This document shows, in pieces, positions 24,633 through 33,773 of a DNA stretch of 51,948 nt. The stretch is taken from assembly GCA_024693325.1 (NCBI GenBank), contig JAILLA010000127.1, positions 1 through 51,948 on the forward strand. The letters run 5' to 3'. The notes under the pieces are model-generated. The model had not been told where the DNA came from and ran no database searches. It was given only the letters and a program-made list of their open reading frames with translations. This DNA comes from Solobacterium sp. GTDB lineage: Bacteria; Bacillota_I; Bacilli_A; Erysipelotrichales; Erysipelotrichaceae. A program made the position numbers and the translations under genes. Position 1 is the first letter of the stretch, and each line of letters opens with the position of its first letter.

Positions 24633-25625
24633 ATGAACAGAAACATTTTTGAAGCATTTAAAACAGGCGGTGTACAGTTCACCGGTCCCCGTCAGGCACC
24701 GGATCTGAAACAGCTTGGGAAGAAGGTGATCCCGCTGCTGGTTCTGGTCCTTGCGCTGATGGCTGGAATGTCTTCCTTCTACAGCGTCAGTGAAGATGAA
24801 CAGGCTGTTGTGACAATGTTCGGCAAAGTCCAGAGAGTTGACTCAGCAGGCTTCCATTTCAAGATCCCGTTCGCGGAACATGTGACGAAAGTGGATATGA
24901 CGACACACGGTTTCGGGATCGGCTATCAGGTGGAAGGCGGCGGACAAAACATCGCGATCGATTCTGACGCCAAGATGATCACATCTGACTTCAACCTGAT
25001 CAACATCGACTTCTACCTGGAATACAAGGTCAGTGATCCCATTGCTTATCTGTTCAATACGAACGATCCGGAACTGATCCTTGCAAATGAAGCGCTGTCC
25101 TGCATCAGAGCGACCGTTACAGACTATCCGGTCGATGAAGTCATGACGACGGGCAAAGGCCAGATCCAGCAGGAGATCAGGGAAATGCTCGCAAAGGAAC
25201 TGTCTGAAAAGCAGATCGGCATGCAGATCGTGAATGTCTCCGTGCAGGATTCCGAGCCTCCGACACACGAAGTTGCCCAGGCATTCAAAGCAGTTGAAAC
25301 AGCCAGACAGGGCAAGGAAACAGCTGTCAATGACGCCAACCGCTACAGGAATGAACAGATACCGTATGCAGAGGCAGAGGCAGACCGCATCATACAGGCA
25401 GCCGAGGCCGACAAAGCCGCAAGGATCGCCGAAGCGGAAGGTCAGGCAGCCAGATTCGTCAAAATGTACGAAGAATACCAGAAGTTCCCGCTGATCACCA
25501 AGAAGAGAATGTTCTATGAGACGATGGAAGAAGTGCTTCCTGACCTCAAGATCATCGTGACAGACGGCAATACACAGACTCTGATGCCGCTGGAAAGCTT
25601 TGACACGGCAGGAGGTAATAACTGA
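24633..25625 (+). CDS. hflK: HflK-like SPFH/prohibitin-domain membrane protein
   Basis: A 330-residue protein. Residues 31-50 form one membrane helix; the SPFH domain follows (SVSEDEQAVVTMFGKVQRVDSAGFHFKIPFAEHV, YKVSDPIAYLFN, ALSCIRATVTDYPVDEVMTTGKGQI) and then an alanine- and glutamate-rich coiled coil (AEAEADRIIQAAEADKAARIAEAEG). HflK with HflC forms a large membrane cage that modulates the FtsH protease. ATG 24633 is preferred: GGAGG lies at 24623-24627, right after the riboswitch T-run, whereas an upstream in-frame ATG at 24567 is within the leader. hflC follows one base later. Confidence 0.9.
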   Translation: MNRNIFEAFKTGGVQFTGPRQAPDLKQLGKKVIPLLVLVLALMAGMSSFYSVSEDEQAVVTMFGKVQRVDSAGFHFKIPFAEHVTKVDMTTHGFGIGYQVEGGGQNIAIDSDAKMITSDFNLINIDFYLEYKVSDPIAYLFNTNDPELILANEALSCIRATVTDYPVDEVMTTGKGQIQQEIREMLAKELSEKQIGMQIVNVSVQDSEPPTHEVAQAFKAVETARQGKETAVNDANRYRNEQIPYAEAEADRIIQAAEADKAARIAEAEGQAARFVKMYEEYQKFPLITKKRMFYETMEEVLPDLKIIVTDGNTQTLMPLESFDTAGGNN

Positions 25626-25626
25626 T

Positions 25627-26487
25627 ATGAAAAAAGCATTGAAATACATTGCAGTACTTGCAGTGCTGCTGATCGCTTCCGCTTCAGCCTATACAGTCGA
25701 ACTGAACGAGTACGCTGTCGTCAGACAGCTGGGAAGGATCGTCAGGATCGAAGACTCACCGGGCCTGAAGTTCCGCATCCCGTTCCTGCAGACTACAGAG
25801 ATCATCTCAGCAAGAACGATCCTGTATGATATCCCGGCATCGGATGTCATCACCCGTGACAAGAAATCCATGATCGCGGACAACTTCGTCCTCTGGCGGG
25901 TGACCAGTCCGCAGGCATACATCAGAACGCTGAATGCCTCGGCAAACCGTGCTGAAGAACGCATCGAAGCAGCTGTCTACAATGCGCTGAAGAATACGAT
26001 CTCTTCCATGAACCAGGATGACATCATCGCCGCAACAGGCGAGCGCATGACAGCCATGATCACAAAGGAAGCCAACTCCGACATCGGACAGTACGGTATC
26101 GAGATCGTCACATCCCAGATCAAGATCCTCGGTCTGCCGAGCGATAATGAATCAGCGGTCTACGAACGCATGATCTCCGAACGCAACAACATCGCAGCCA
26201 GCTATACCGCAAGCGGTGCTTCGGAAGCACAGAAGATCCGCAACAAGACCGACAGGGAAGTCACAGTCCTGAAAGCGGAAGCACAAAGACAGGCAGCGAT
26301 CCTTAGGGCGGAAGGTGAAGAGGAATACATGAAGATCCTGCAGGAAGCCTACAATACACCGGAAAAGGCAGATTTCTATGAATATGCCAGATCACTGGAC
26401 GCATTGAAGGAATCCATGCATGGAGAAAACAAAACGATCATACTGGATAAGGATTCCGAATTGGCAAAAGTGCTGTACGGAAACTGA
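25627..26487 (+). CDS. hflC: HflC-like SPFH/prohibitin-domain membrane protein
   Basis: A 286-residue protein, partner of HflK. Residues 4-22 are the membrane helix, followed by the SPFH domain (ELNEYAVVRQLGRIVRIEDSPGLKFRIPFLQ, RDKKSMIADNFVLWRVTSPQAYI) and a coiled coil (AQKIRNKTDREVTVLKAEAQRQAAILRAEGEEEY). The C-terminal DKDSELAKVL resembles the HflC tail. GGAGGT at 25610-25615 inside the hflK end serves ATG 25627. Both genes depend on the riboswitch upstream; a short hairpin after the stop closes the transcript. Confidence 0.9.
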   Translation: MKKALKYIAVLAVLLIASASAYTVELNEYAVVRQLGRIVRIEDSPGLKFRIPFLQTTEIISARTILYDIPASDVITRDKKSMIADNFVLWRVTSPQAYIRTLNASANRAEERIEAAVYNALKNTISSMNQDDIIAATGERMTAMITKEANSDIGQYGIEIVTSQIKILGLPSDNESAVYERMISERNNIAASYTASGASEAQKIRNKTDREVTVLKAEAQRQAAILRAEGEEEYMKILQEAYNTPEKADFYEYARSLDALKESMHGENKTIILDKDSELAKVLYGN

Positions 26488-26493
26488 TGCAAT

Positions 26494-26515
26494 GGCGGGA
26501 GTGATCCCGCTTTTG
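26494..26515 (+). terminator. Terminator after hflC
   Basis: GCGGG-AGTGAT-CCCGC followed by TTTTG; the stem is short. Confidence 0.6.
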
Positions 26516-26573
26516 TTATGATACGATTAACACATCAAAATACTTCCATATGTCAGATCAGGAGGGTCAAACC

Positions 26574-27149
26574 ATGGAACAGAGGGAATTTCTGGATATA
26601 CTGCACACAGCGGAACGCCTGAAGGATGCAGAGCGGCACTGTACCACAACAAACGGGAGAAGGGAAAGCGTAGCCGAACACAGCTGGCGGATATCCCTCA
26701 TGGCATTCCTGCTCGAGGATGTGTTTCCCGAAGCCGATATCAATAAAGTGATCAGGATGTGCCTGATCCATGATCTCGGAGAATGTTTTACGGGGGACAT
26801 CCCGACCTTCCTGAAAACAGCCTCCGACCGCAGGACGGAAGATGAACTGCTGAATGACTGGGTGGCGTCGCTTTCGGAAGAAGTATCCGTGCGCATGACT
26901 GACCTGTACACGGAAATGGAAGCACAAGAGACGCTTGAGGCAAAGATCTATAAAGCACTCGATAAGCTTGAAGCACTGATCCAGCATAACGAGTCACCGC
27001 TCAGCACATGGGCTGACAATGAATATGAACTGAATAAAACATATGCGTTCGACACAGTCGGATTCTCACAGTGGCTGAAAGAACTGAGACAGGAGATCCT
27101 GAAGGATACACTTGACAAGATCGAACATGAAACAGGAGGCCTGAAATGA
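26574..27149 (+). CDS. HD-domain hydrolase, YfbR/HDDC2-like
   Basis: A 191-residue HD phosphohydrolase. The metal ligands are visible as [10 protein letters not shown] (first His), LIHDLGE (HD pair) and the downstream Asp in [12 protein letters not shown]. This arrangement matches the YfbR/HDDC2 group, which includes 5'-deoxynucleotidases that dephosphorylate dNMPs. That activity is plausible but not proven here. ATG 26574 follows AGGAGGG with a 7-base gap; an ATG at 26550 lies before that site. It overlaps msrB by four bases. Confidence 0.85.
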   Translation: MEQREFLDILHTAERLKDAERHCTTTNGRRESVAEHSWRISLMAFLLEDVFPEADINKVIRMCLIHDLGECFTGDIPTFLKTASDRRTEDELLNDWVASLSEEVSVRMTDLYTEMEAQETLEAKIYKALDKLEALIQHNESPLSTWADNEYELNKTYAFDTVGFSQWLKELRQEILKDTLDKIEHETGGLK

Positions 27150-27598
27150 ACAATGACCGGAAACGGGAAACAGAGCAGGAACTGAGAAAACGCATCGGGG
27201 ACCTTTCTTATGAAGTGACGCAGAACGCCGCAACGGAATACCCGTTTACCGGCAGGTATGATGACTTTTTCGAAAAAGGCCTCTATGTGGATATCGTCAG
27301 CGGAGAACCTCTGTTTACATCGATGGATAAATACAATTCCGGCTGCGGATGGCCCGCATTTACCAGACCGGTCAGTGAAGATGCTGTTGCAGAGCGCAGG
27401 GATCTCAGCCATGGCATGATACGGACAGAGGTCCGGAGCTCTGTTTCAGGCTCGCATCTCGGCCATGTATTCAATGACGGACCGGCTGAACACGGCGGTC
27501 TGCGCTACTGCATCAATTCCGCTTCACTCCGCTTTATCCCGTATGAAGAACTGGAGGAACAGGGGTATGGCGCATACATGCATCTGTTCGGGAAATGA
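27146..27598 (+). CDS. msrB: Peptide methionine-R-sulfoxide reductase MsrB
   Basis: A 150-residue MsrB that reduces methionine-R-sulfoxide in proteins. The catalytic Cys is Cys122 in [18 protein letters not shown] carries Cys67, a candidate resolving cysteine; [17 protein letters not shown] completes the pattern. The zinc-binding CxxC pairs of many MsrB proteins are missing, as is common in Bacillota. The gene overlaps the HD hydrolase gene by four bases. No msrA is nearby. Confidence 0.95.
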   Translation: MNNDRKRETEQELRKRIGDLSYEVTQNAATEYPFTGRYDDFFEKGLYVDIVSGEPLFTSMDKYNSGCGWPAFTRPVSEDAVAERRDLSHGMIRTEVRSSVSGSHLGHVFNDGPAEHGGLRYCINSASLRFIPYEELEEQGYGAYMHLFGK

Positions 27599-27727
27599 GG
27601 AAAGCGCACCGGTCAGCCCGGATATGCAGAGCAGTATTTTGACACTTATCTTTCTTTGTATACATGATTTCACAGCAACTGCGTTTGATGATCACGTGCT
27701 ATACTGACAGATAAAGGAGTCCGAATT

Positions 27728-28858
27728 ATGAACCGGATAAAAGACCTTCTGGAAAAAAGATGGTTTGCAAACCTGACCGCCGTCGGCGGGGGTGTTTTGC
27801 TGTATATGCTTCTGACACATTATAATGAGATCTTTTCATGGATGTCGGGCGTGATGAAAATATTTGAGCCTGTGCTGGCAGGCATCATCATGGCTTATCT
27901 GCTGGAACCGGCAGTCAGGTTCTTTGAACAGAAAGTATTCACCGCCATGCCTGAAAACAGGGCGAGGATGCTGAGCGTCCTGGCGTCATTTGTGTGTCTG
28001 CTGCTGATCATCATCGGCGCATTCGGGATCATCATCCCGGCTGTTGTCAGCAGTGTCAGCTCACTCGTATCAGTGATGTCCGACGAATCAGCCATCGATA
28101 ACCTGATCAACAGCCTGAACAAGCTCGGAATGGACTTCCACCTGGATCTGACGATGCTGACGGGATATCTGGATCAGGGTGTCGAAGTGATCGTCAATTA
28201 TATCAAGGACAATGCTGCCCAGATCGTCAATACGACGATCAACATCGGCAGTACGATCGTCAATATCGTGATCGGCCTGATCATCGCGCTGTACCTGCTG
28301 CTGGATAAAAAGCGGATCATGGGAAGTGTTTCTGAATTCAGACAGGCACTTCTCACGCAGGAAAGCTTTGAAAAACACAATGCCTTTTTTCTGCGCTGCC
28401 ACGAGATCCTGATCTCCTATATCGGCTGCAATCTCCTGGATGCGCTGATCGTCGGTGTGATCAATGCCATCGTAATGCTGCTTCTGGGAATGCCGTATAT
28501 ATCCCTGGTCTCGGTCGTTGCCGGCGTAACGAACCTGCTGCCGACATTCGGCCCGATCATCGGTGCCGTGATCGGTGCAGTGATCCTGGTATTTGACAGT
28601 CCGATAAACGCGCTGTATTTCCTGATCCTGACGATCATACTGCAGACGATCGACGGATATTACATCAAGCCGAAGATGTTCGGCAATACGCTGGGCATTC
28701 CGGCAGTCCTGACACTGATCTCTACGATCATTTTAGGAAAGATCTATGGGGCAGCAGGGATCCTGCTCGCCGTACCCGCCATGGCGATCGTAATGTTCCT
28801 GTACCGGGAACACTTCCTGCCCTGGCTCAGGAGACGAAATGATCACCGCAAAGAATAA
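27728..28858 (+). CDS. AI-2E family transporter (PerM/YdgG-like permease)
   Basis: A 376-residue polytopic protein with about eight helices. PVLAGIIMAYLLEPAVRFFE near the N-terminus and the C-terminal GVTNLLPTFGPIIGAVIG, then DGYYIKPKMFGNTLGIPAVLTL, are hallmarks of the AI-2E/PerM family. Members include proposed autoinducer-2 exporters and Na+/H+ antiporters, so the substrate cannot be assigned. An extended -10 (TGCTATACT, 27697-27705) lies upstream, and a TTGACA at 27639 may add a second promoter. AAAGGAG precedes the ATG. It is transcribed alone. Confidence 0.9.
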   Translation: MNRIKDLLEKRWFANLTAVGGGVLLYMLLTHYNEIFSWMSGVMKIFEPVLAGIIMAYLLEPAVRFFEQKVFTAMPENRARMLSVLASFVCLLLIIIGAFGIIIPAVVSSVSSLVSVMSDESAIDNLINSLNKLGMDFHLDLTMLTGYLDQGVEVIVNYIKDNAAQIVNTTINIGSTIVNIVIGLIIALYLLLDKKRIMGSVSEFRQALLTQESFEKHNAFFLRCHEILISYIGCNLLDALIVGVINAIVMLLLGMPYISLVSVVAGVTNLLPTFGPIIGAVIGAVILVFDSPINALYFLILTIILQTIDGYYIKPKMFGNTLGIPAVLTLISTIILGKIYGAAGILLAVPAMAIVMFLYREHFLPWLRRRNDHRKE

Positions 28859-28962
28859 ATACCGGCTTATGAAAATAACATCGTGATCAGTTTGCATCAT
28901 GAAAAAGAATATGTGATTACAATGTGACTTGAGATGAGCGGCTAAATAAACCGTGGATTATA

Positions 28963-28991
28963 TAGAACTTTTTTTCGCTGTCAATTATAAT
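28963..28991 (+). promoter_or_regulatory. Candidate promoter of the nucleoside operon
   Basis: TATAAT at 28986-28991 with a weak TAGAAC 17 bp upstream. The rest of the 188-base gap after the AI-2E gene shows no riboswitch or terminator that I recognise. Confidence 0.5.
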
Positions 28992-29046
28992 AACGTTGCT
29001 TTAGTCAAAGCAGTAGGCATTTACGCTTACAGATTGGGAGGTAAGA

Positions 29047-30129
29047 ATGAAAAAGCTCTTGAAAGCATCTCTTGCACTGCTGACGGGTGTATCCCTGGCA
29101 GCTTGCAGTTCCGGATCAGCATCCGGAACAACAGAAACAGCAAAACCTGAAGGAACTGCAGCAGCAGAACAGGAAAAACCGCTTCGCGTTGCCCTGGTTA
29201 CAAACCTCAAAGGTAATTCAGCATTTATTGATGACGGTATTGCCGGCTTTGAAGAAACAGCAAAATCATATGGCTGGGATTATTCGATCGCAGAATGCGG
29301 TGCTGATGAAGACTATGAAACCAATGCCAGAGCATTTGCTCAGGAAGACTATGATCTTATTCTCGGTCTGAGCTGGCAGGCAACAGCTGCTATCAAGGCA
29401 GTTGCAACAGAATTCCCGGATGCTGCGTCCTACGCACTTGTTGATGACAATTCCGGTCTGGACAACGTTATGGACGTTACATTCACAGAGGCAAGCGGTG
29501 CTTATCTGATCGGCAGAATGGCAGCTCTCGTTACAAACGGTGAATCTCACAATTACGGCGCTGTCCATGCTATGGAAGGCCAGTCCGGCTGGGTAGGCTG
29601 GAGATATCCGTTCATGCAGGGTGTTCTCTCTGTTGATCCTGATGCCAGATTTGAATTCAGATATGTCGGTTCATATTCCGATCCTGAAAAGGCTAACGAA
29701 CTGGCAAAACAGCTTGCTGCACTTGGCTGTAAATTTATCAATGCTGCATGTGCAGGCGGAGACTACGGTGTATTTGATGCTGCTGAGGAACTCGGCTTCT
29801 ACACATCCGGACAGGACGAAGACCTGACGGACTATGGTGACAATGTCATCAGCTGCCAGCTGAAAGACACATACAATGCTGTTAAATACGTACTGGACAA
29901 ATTCAGCGAAGGAAACTGGGATCCGGCTGATGTTAACCTGGGCATTAAAGAAGACACGATCGGTGCAGTATGGGTTACAAAAGATTCCAAACTCTCAACA
30001 CGTGCTGATGTACTGACAGACGATATTATCGCTGATCTGAAAGCAACTGCAGAAGACCTGAAAGCAGGAAAGATCGACCTTACTGCTCCGGATTCTTCTA
30101 CATACGAATATCCGAAGATCAACGACTGA
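29047..30129 (+). CDS. BMP family nucleoside-binding lipoprotein (PnrA/Med-like)
   Basis: A 360-residue solute-binding protein, lipid-anchored at Cys20 (SLAAC). After a low-complexity linker of Gly, Thr, Glu and Ala the PnrA/BMP fold begins at RVALVTNLKGNSAFIDDG; AFAQEDYDLILGLSWQ, EASGAYLIGRMAALVT and GWVGWRYPFMQGV follow. PnrA-type proteins bind purine nucleosides, and this one heads an operon with a nucleoside-type ABC importer, so nucleoside capture is the likely job. The ribosome binding site GGGAGGT is good. A hairpin after the gene probably lowers downstream expression, giving more binding protein than transporter. Confidence 0.92.
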   Translation: MKKLLKASLALLTGVSLAACSSGSASGTTETAKPEGTAAAEQEKPLRVALVTNLKGNSAFIDDGIAGFEETAKSYGWDYSIAECGADEDYETNARAFAQEDYDLILGLSWQATAAIKAVATEFPDAASYALVDDNSGLDNVMDVTFTEASGAYLIGRMAALVTNGESHNYGAVHAMEGQSGWVGWRYPFMQGVLSVDPDARFEFRYVGSYSDPEKANELAKQLAALGCKFINAACAGGDYGVFDAAEELGFYTSGQDEDLTDYGDNVISCQLKDTYNAVKYVLDKFSEGNWDPADVNLGIKEDTIGAVWVTKDSKLSTRADVLTDDIIADLKATAEDLKAGKIDLTAPDSSTYEYPKIND

Positions 30130-30147
30130 TTATTCCGAAACAGACAG

Positions 30148-30171
30148 GCGGGAAGTCAAAAGGCTTCCCGC
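30148..30171 (+). terminator. Hairpin between binding-protein gene and ATPase gene
   Basis: GCGGGAAG and CTTCCCGC form a strong stem, followed only by TTAATCATTT. It may act as a partial terminator or protect the 3' end of the lipoprotein mRNA. A TATAAT at 30197-30202 could restart transcription. Confidence 0.55.
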
Positions 30172-30233
30172 TTAATCATTTGAAGCACGCAAATAGTATA
30201 ATATACACAGTTAAAGAAGGTGAGGCAGACAGA

Positions 30234-31745
30234 ATGCCATTGGTAGAATTGAAAGACATTACGAAAGTCTACGGAACTTTAATTGCTAATGATAAGGTTT
30301 CTCTTGAACTGAACAAAGGTGAGATCCTGGCTGTTGTCGGCGAAAACGGGGCAGGCAAAAGTACATTGATGAAGATCATGTACGGTCTTGAGCAGCCGAC
30401 ATCAGGAGATATCTATGTCAACGGAGAAAAACAGAGGTTCCATGATCCGCTGGATGCGATCGGCAAAGGGATCGGTATGGTTCAGCAGCATTTCATGCTG
30501 ATCGAGCAGTTTACCGTTGCGGAAAACATTGTTTATTCGAAGGAACCCAGAAAAGGTATGTTCTTCGACAGAACGGCAGCGATCAGGATCACGGAAGAAC
30601 TCTGTGAAAAGTACGGACTTTATATCGATCCCCGTGAAAAAGTGAAGAACTGTCCTGTTGGCCTGCAGCAGCGCATCGAGATCCTGAAGGTCCTTTATCA
30701 GGAGGCAGAGATCCTGATCTTTGATGAGCCTTCAGCAGTATTGACGCCGCAGGAGACCAATCAGCTGCTGGATACGATACGTACGCTTGCCGGAATGGGA
30801 AAGAGCATCATCCTGATCACACATAAGCTGAATGAGGTTTTTGCTGTGGCAGACAGGGTGGTAGTCATGCGCCATGGTCAGGTCGTCGGCAATATGCCGA
30901 TCAAAGAGACAAACTTTGATGAACTCAGTTTCCTCATGGTAGGCAGACAGCTGACCAACACTGTGATACCAGAAGTGGAAAAAGGAGAGGTATGCCTGGA
31001 AGTGAATGACCTGCATGTGACCGGTGCCGGCAGTAAAGAAGCGGTCGACGGGTTATCCATGCATGTAGACCGCGGTGAGATCGTCGGCATAGCCGGTGTA
31101 TCAGGCAACGGACAGTCCGAACTGATCCGGGCAATCACAGGACTGCTCCCTGCGGAATCCGGAAGTGTGAAGATCAACGGCATTGAGGTGACGAATCTTC
31201 CGCCGAGAGATATACGTGATTCGGGCCTTTCCTGTATTCCGGAAGACAGATATCTGTGGGGATGCGCAAGGGAAGCAACGCTCGAAGAGACATGCATCAT
31301 GTACCTGCATAATAAAGAGCCTCTATCTACCGGAGGCTGGCTTCACAAGAAAAAAATACATTCATTTGTCTCGGAAACACTGGAACACTTTGACGTACGT
31401 TATACATCTGTATTCCAGAAAATGGGAGAACTGTCCGGCGGCAACGCGCAGAAGGTCGTACTGGCAAGAGAGGTCATGCAGCACTCTCCGTTCCTGATCG
31501 CCGCAGAACCCACAAGAGGCCTTGATATAGGCGCGATCGAATATGTGCATCATGCACTGCTGGAAAAAAAGAAAGCAGGAGACTGTGTCCTCCTGGTATC
31601 CTCTGAACTGAGTGAGGTAATGTCTCTGTCTGACAGGATCTATGTCATGTATGATGGCAGGATCGCCGGTGAATTTACACGTGAGAATGCCGTGGAAGAA
31701 AGCCTCGGCCTGCTGATGATGGGAGGTAAACTGAATGAAGCGTAA
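30234..31745 (+). CDS. Nucleoside ABC transporter, double ATP-binding protein
   Basis: A 503-residue protein with two ABC domains, like RbsA and the YufO/NupO nucleoside ATPase. The first has GENGAGKS, a degraded CPVGLQQR signature and ILIFDEPSAVLTPQE; the second has GVSGNGQS (a divergent Walker A), LSGGNAQK and the AAEPTRGLDIGA segment typical of this family. It powers import by the two permeases that follow. ATG 30234 has AAGGTGAGG upstream; an in-frame ATG at 30180 lies in front of the probable internal promoter. It overlaps the first permease gene by 11 bases. Confidence 0.95.
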   Translation: MPLVELKDITKVYGTLIANDKVSLELNKGEILAVVGENGAGKSTLMKIMYGLEQPTSGDIYVNGEKQRFHDPLDAIGKGIGMVQQHFMLIEQFTVAENIVYSKEPRKGMFFDRTAAIRITEELCEKYGLYIDPREKVKNCPVGLQQRIEILKVLYQEAEILIFDEPSAVLTPQETNQLLDTIRTLAGMGKSIILITHKLNEVFAVADRVVVMRHGQVVGNMPIKETNFDELSFLMVGRQLTNTVIPEVEKGEVCLEVNDLHVTGAGSKEAVDGLSMHVDRGEIVGIAGVSGNGQSELIRAITGLLPAESGSVKINGIEVTNLPPRDIRDSGLSCIPEDRYLWGCAREATLEETCIMYLHNKEPLSTGGWLHKKKIHSFVSETLEHFDVRYTSVFQKMGELSGGNAQKVVLAREVMQHSPFLIAAEPTRGLDIGAIEYVHHALLEKKKAGDCVLLVSSELSEVMSLSDRIYVMYDGRIAGEFTRENAVEESLGLLMMGGKLNEA

Positions 31746-32847
31746 AGATACAGGACGCCTGGCGGCTTTATTGAATACTGTCTCCCTGCCGGTGATCGCA
31801 ACGATCCTTGGACTGCTCCTGGGAGCGCTGATCATGTTTCTTTCCGGACATGATCCTCTGAAAGTATATTCGGTCATGTTCGATAAATCATTTATCAATG
31901 TGAATTATCTGAATCAGACACTGACGAAGGCAACTCCGGTGATCATGTGCGGCATTTCGGGTGCTGTTGCCTGGAGGGCAGGACATATTAACCTTGGCAT
32001 CGAAGGCCAGATGGTATGCGGAGGCATTACAGCCATCATCATCGGCCTGTATATGCCGGGCCCGGCATTCCTGGTTACTCTGTGCGCATGTGTTGGTGCA
32101 TGTGCAGCCGGCGCATTGTACGCATTGATCCCGACATTCCTTCAGGACAAGAGCCATGTATCCCTGATCATGGTGACCCTGATGATGAATTATATTGCCA
32201 ATTATCTTTCCACATATCTGGTCAGTTTCCCGCTGAAAGATACTTCCAGCGTCAACGCCAACCAGACGATGTTTATCGATGACAGCCTGAGGTTTACGCG
32301 TCTGTTTTCCAACGGACAGCTCAGTACAGGTTTCATACTTTCTGTACTGACGGTAATTGCTGTATATCTGGTGATGAATTATACATCATTCGGATATGAA
32401 TCAAAGATGAGCGGATTCAATCCGAACTTTGCCAAATACGGAGGCGTTCGTGAGCGCAGGGTAATGTATCTGACGATGGCGCTTTCCGGCGCGATCGCCG
32501 GGTTTGCCGGGTTCGTGGAAGTCTTCGGCACAAAGTACCGCTACAGTTCAAATATGATCGCCAGCTCAGGTTATGCATGGACAGGCCTGATGGCGTCCCT
32601 GGTCGGCCAGTACAATCCGTTTGCGATCCTGTTCTATTCGATCTTCTTCTCCGGTCTGACGATCGGCGGACAGGCTCTGCAGAGAGACTTCGGTATCCCG
32701 CTGCAGATCGCCGATATCATTACTTCTTCGATCATGCTGTTCGTATCGATCAACATCGGTATCCATCTGTTCAGAGCAGGAAAAAAGCAGCGTTCGGAAA
32801 AGAAGGAAGAAACAGGAAATAAGACACCTGCGAAGGAGGCTGCGTAA
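31735..32847 (+). CDS. Nucleoside ABC transporter permease 1 (YufP/NupP-like)
   Basis: A 370-residue BPD_transp_2 permease with about ten helices. GISGAVAWRAGHINLGIEGQM and LSGAIAGFAGFVEVFG are typical of the nucleoside/branched-chain amino acid permease family. An N-terminal helix and a basic C-terminal tail lie on the cytoplasmic side. With the following permease it should form the membrane channel for nucleosides. GGGAGGT sits 7 bases ahead of the ATG, inside the ATPase gene. Confidence 0.94.
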   Translation: MKRKDTGRLAALLNTVSLPVIATILGLLLGALIMFLSGHDPLKVYSVMFDKSFINVNYLNQTLTKATPVIMCGISGAVAWRAGHINLGIEGQMVCGGITAIIIGLYMPGPAFLVTLCACVGACAAGALYALIPTFLQDKSHVSLIMVTLMMNYIANYLSTYLVSFPLKDTSSVNANQTMFIDDSLRFTRLFSNGQLSTGFILSVLTVIAVYLVMNYTSFGYESKMSGFNPNFAKYGGVRERRVMYLTMALSGAIAGFAGFVEVFGTKYRYSSNMIASSGYAWTGLMASLVGQYNPFAILFYSIFFSGLTIGGQALQRDFGIPLQIADIITSSIMLFVSINIGIHLFRAGKKQRSEKKEETGNKTPAKEAA

Positions 32848-32849
32848 TT

Positions 32850-33773
32850 ATGACCAGTGCTTATCTGATCTCGATCATTAATTCGATTCTGAGAATGACT
32901 ACGCCGATCCTGTTCGCTACTCTCGGATGTCTGCTCTGCAACAAGGTAAATGTCTTCAACATTGCACTTGAAGGCCAGATGCTGATCGCAGCGTTTGCCG
33001 CAATTTCCGTGAATTACTATACGCACAGTATCCTGCTCAGCATGCTTGCCGGTGTAGCTGCCGGAGGCCTCGTCGGATTTATTGTAGGTGTTTTCCAGGT
33101 CAAACTGAAAGCCAAGGACATGATCGTCGGTACATCAATGAATCTGCTTGTGTCAAGCTTTACGTCTTATATGCTGTATGTACTGTTTGCTACCAGGGGC
33201 TCCCTGACAGGAAACGGAATGGTCGGACTGCACAAGATCCCAAATTTCCCGGAATCCATGCCTGTACTTTACGGGATGTTCAAGAACCTGACGTATCTTG
33301 ATGTATTCGGGTATATAGCAGCGGTACTGATCTTTATCTTTCTTTACAGAACAGTTCCGGGATTCCATGTTATGTCTGTCGGCCTGAATAAGGAAGCAAC
33401 GCGTTCACTTGGTACGAAGGTCGACATGACACAGATCCTTGCCGTAACGATGTCCGGAATTCTTTGCGGACTCGGCGGCGTAGCACTGTGTATGGGAAAT
33501 GTCGTTATCTTTACGGAAGGCATGTCAGCCGGACGCGGCTACATGGCTATGGCTGCTTCTTCACTGGCCGGGGCGCATCCGCTGGGAGCGATCCTTTCTT
33601 CATTGTTCTTCGGCACGGCAGTAGCATCCTCTATTGCACTGCAAAGCTACATCAACGGTCAGATCACACTTTCTTTCCCTTACATCATGACGATCCTGAT
33701 CATGGCGGTATCAGGCTACATCAAGTACCGGAGGGAAAACAGACATCATATCAGAAAGGGGAAAACGAAATGA
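32850..33773 (+). CDS. Nucleoside ABC transporter permease 2 (YufQ/NupQ-like)
   Basis: A 307-residue BPD_transp_2 permease with about eight to ten helices. FATLGCLLCNKVNVFNIALEGQML near the start and MSGILCGLGGVALCMGNVVIFTEGMSAGRG near residue 205 match the second nucleoside permease of YufPQ pairs. It follows the first permease by 2 bases with GAAGGAGG upstream, and overlaps the phosphorylase gene by four bases, tying transport to intracellular phosphorolysis. Confidence 0.94.
   Translation: MTSAYLISIINSILRMTTPILFATLGCLLCNKVNVFNIALEGQMLIAAFAAISVNYYTHSILLSMLAGVAAGGLVGFIVGVFQVKLKAKDMIVGTSMNLLVSSFTSYMLYVLFATRGSLTGNGMVGLHKIPNFPESMPVLYGMFKNLTYLDVFGYIAAVLIFIFLYRTVPGFHVMSVGLNKEATRSLGTKVDMTQILAVTMSGILCGLGGVALCMGNVVIFTEGMSAGRGYMAMAASSLAGAHPLGAILSSLFFGTAVASSIALQSYINGQITLSFPYIMTILIMAVSGYIKYRRENRHHIRKGKTK

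Noticed and set aside
33464-33769. N-terminal extension of the first nucleoside phosphorylase
   Set aside because: The extension lies in another frame of the permease gene; family similarity begins after the ATG at 33770.
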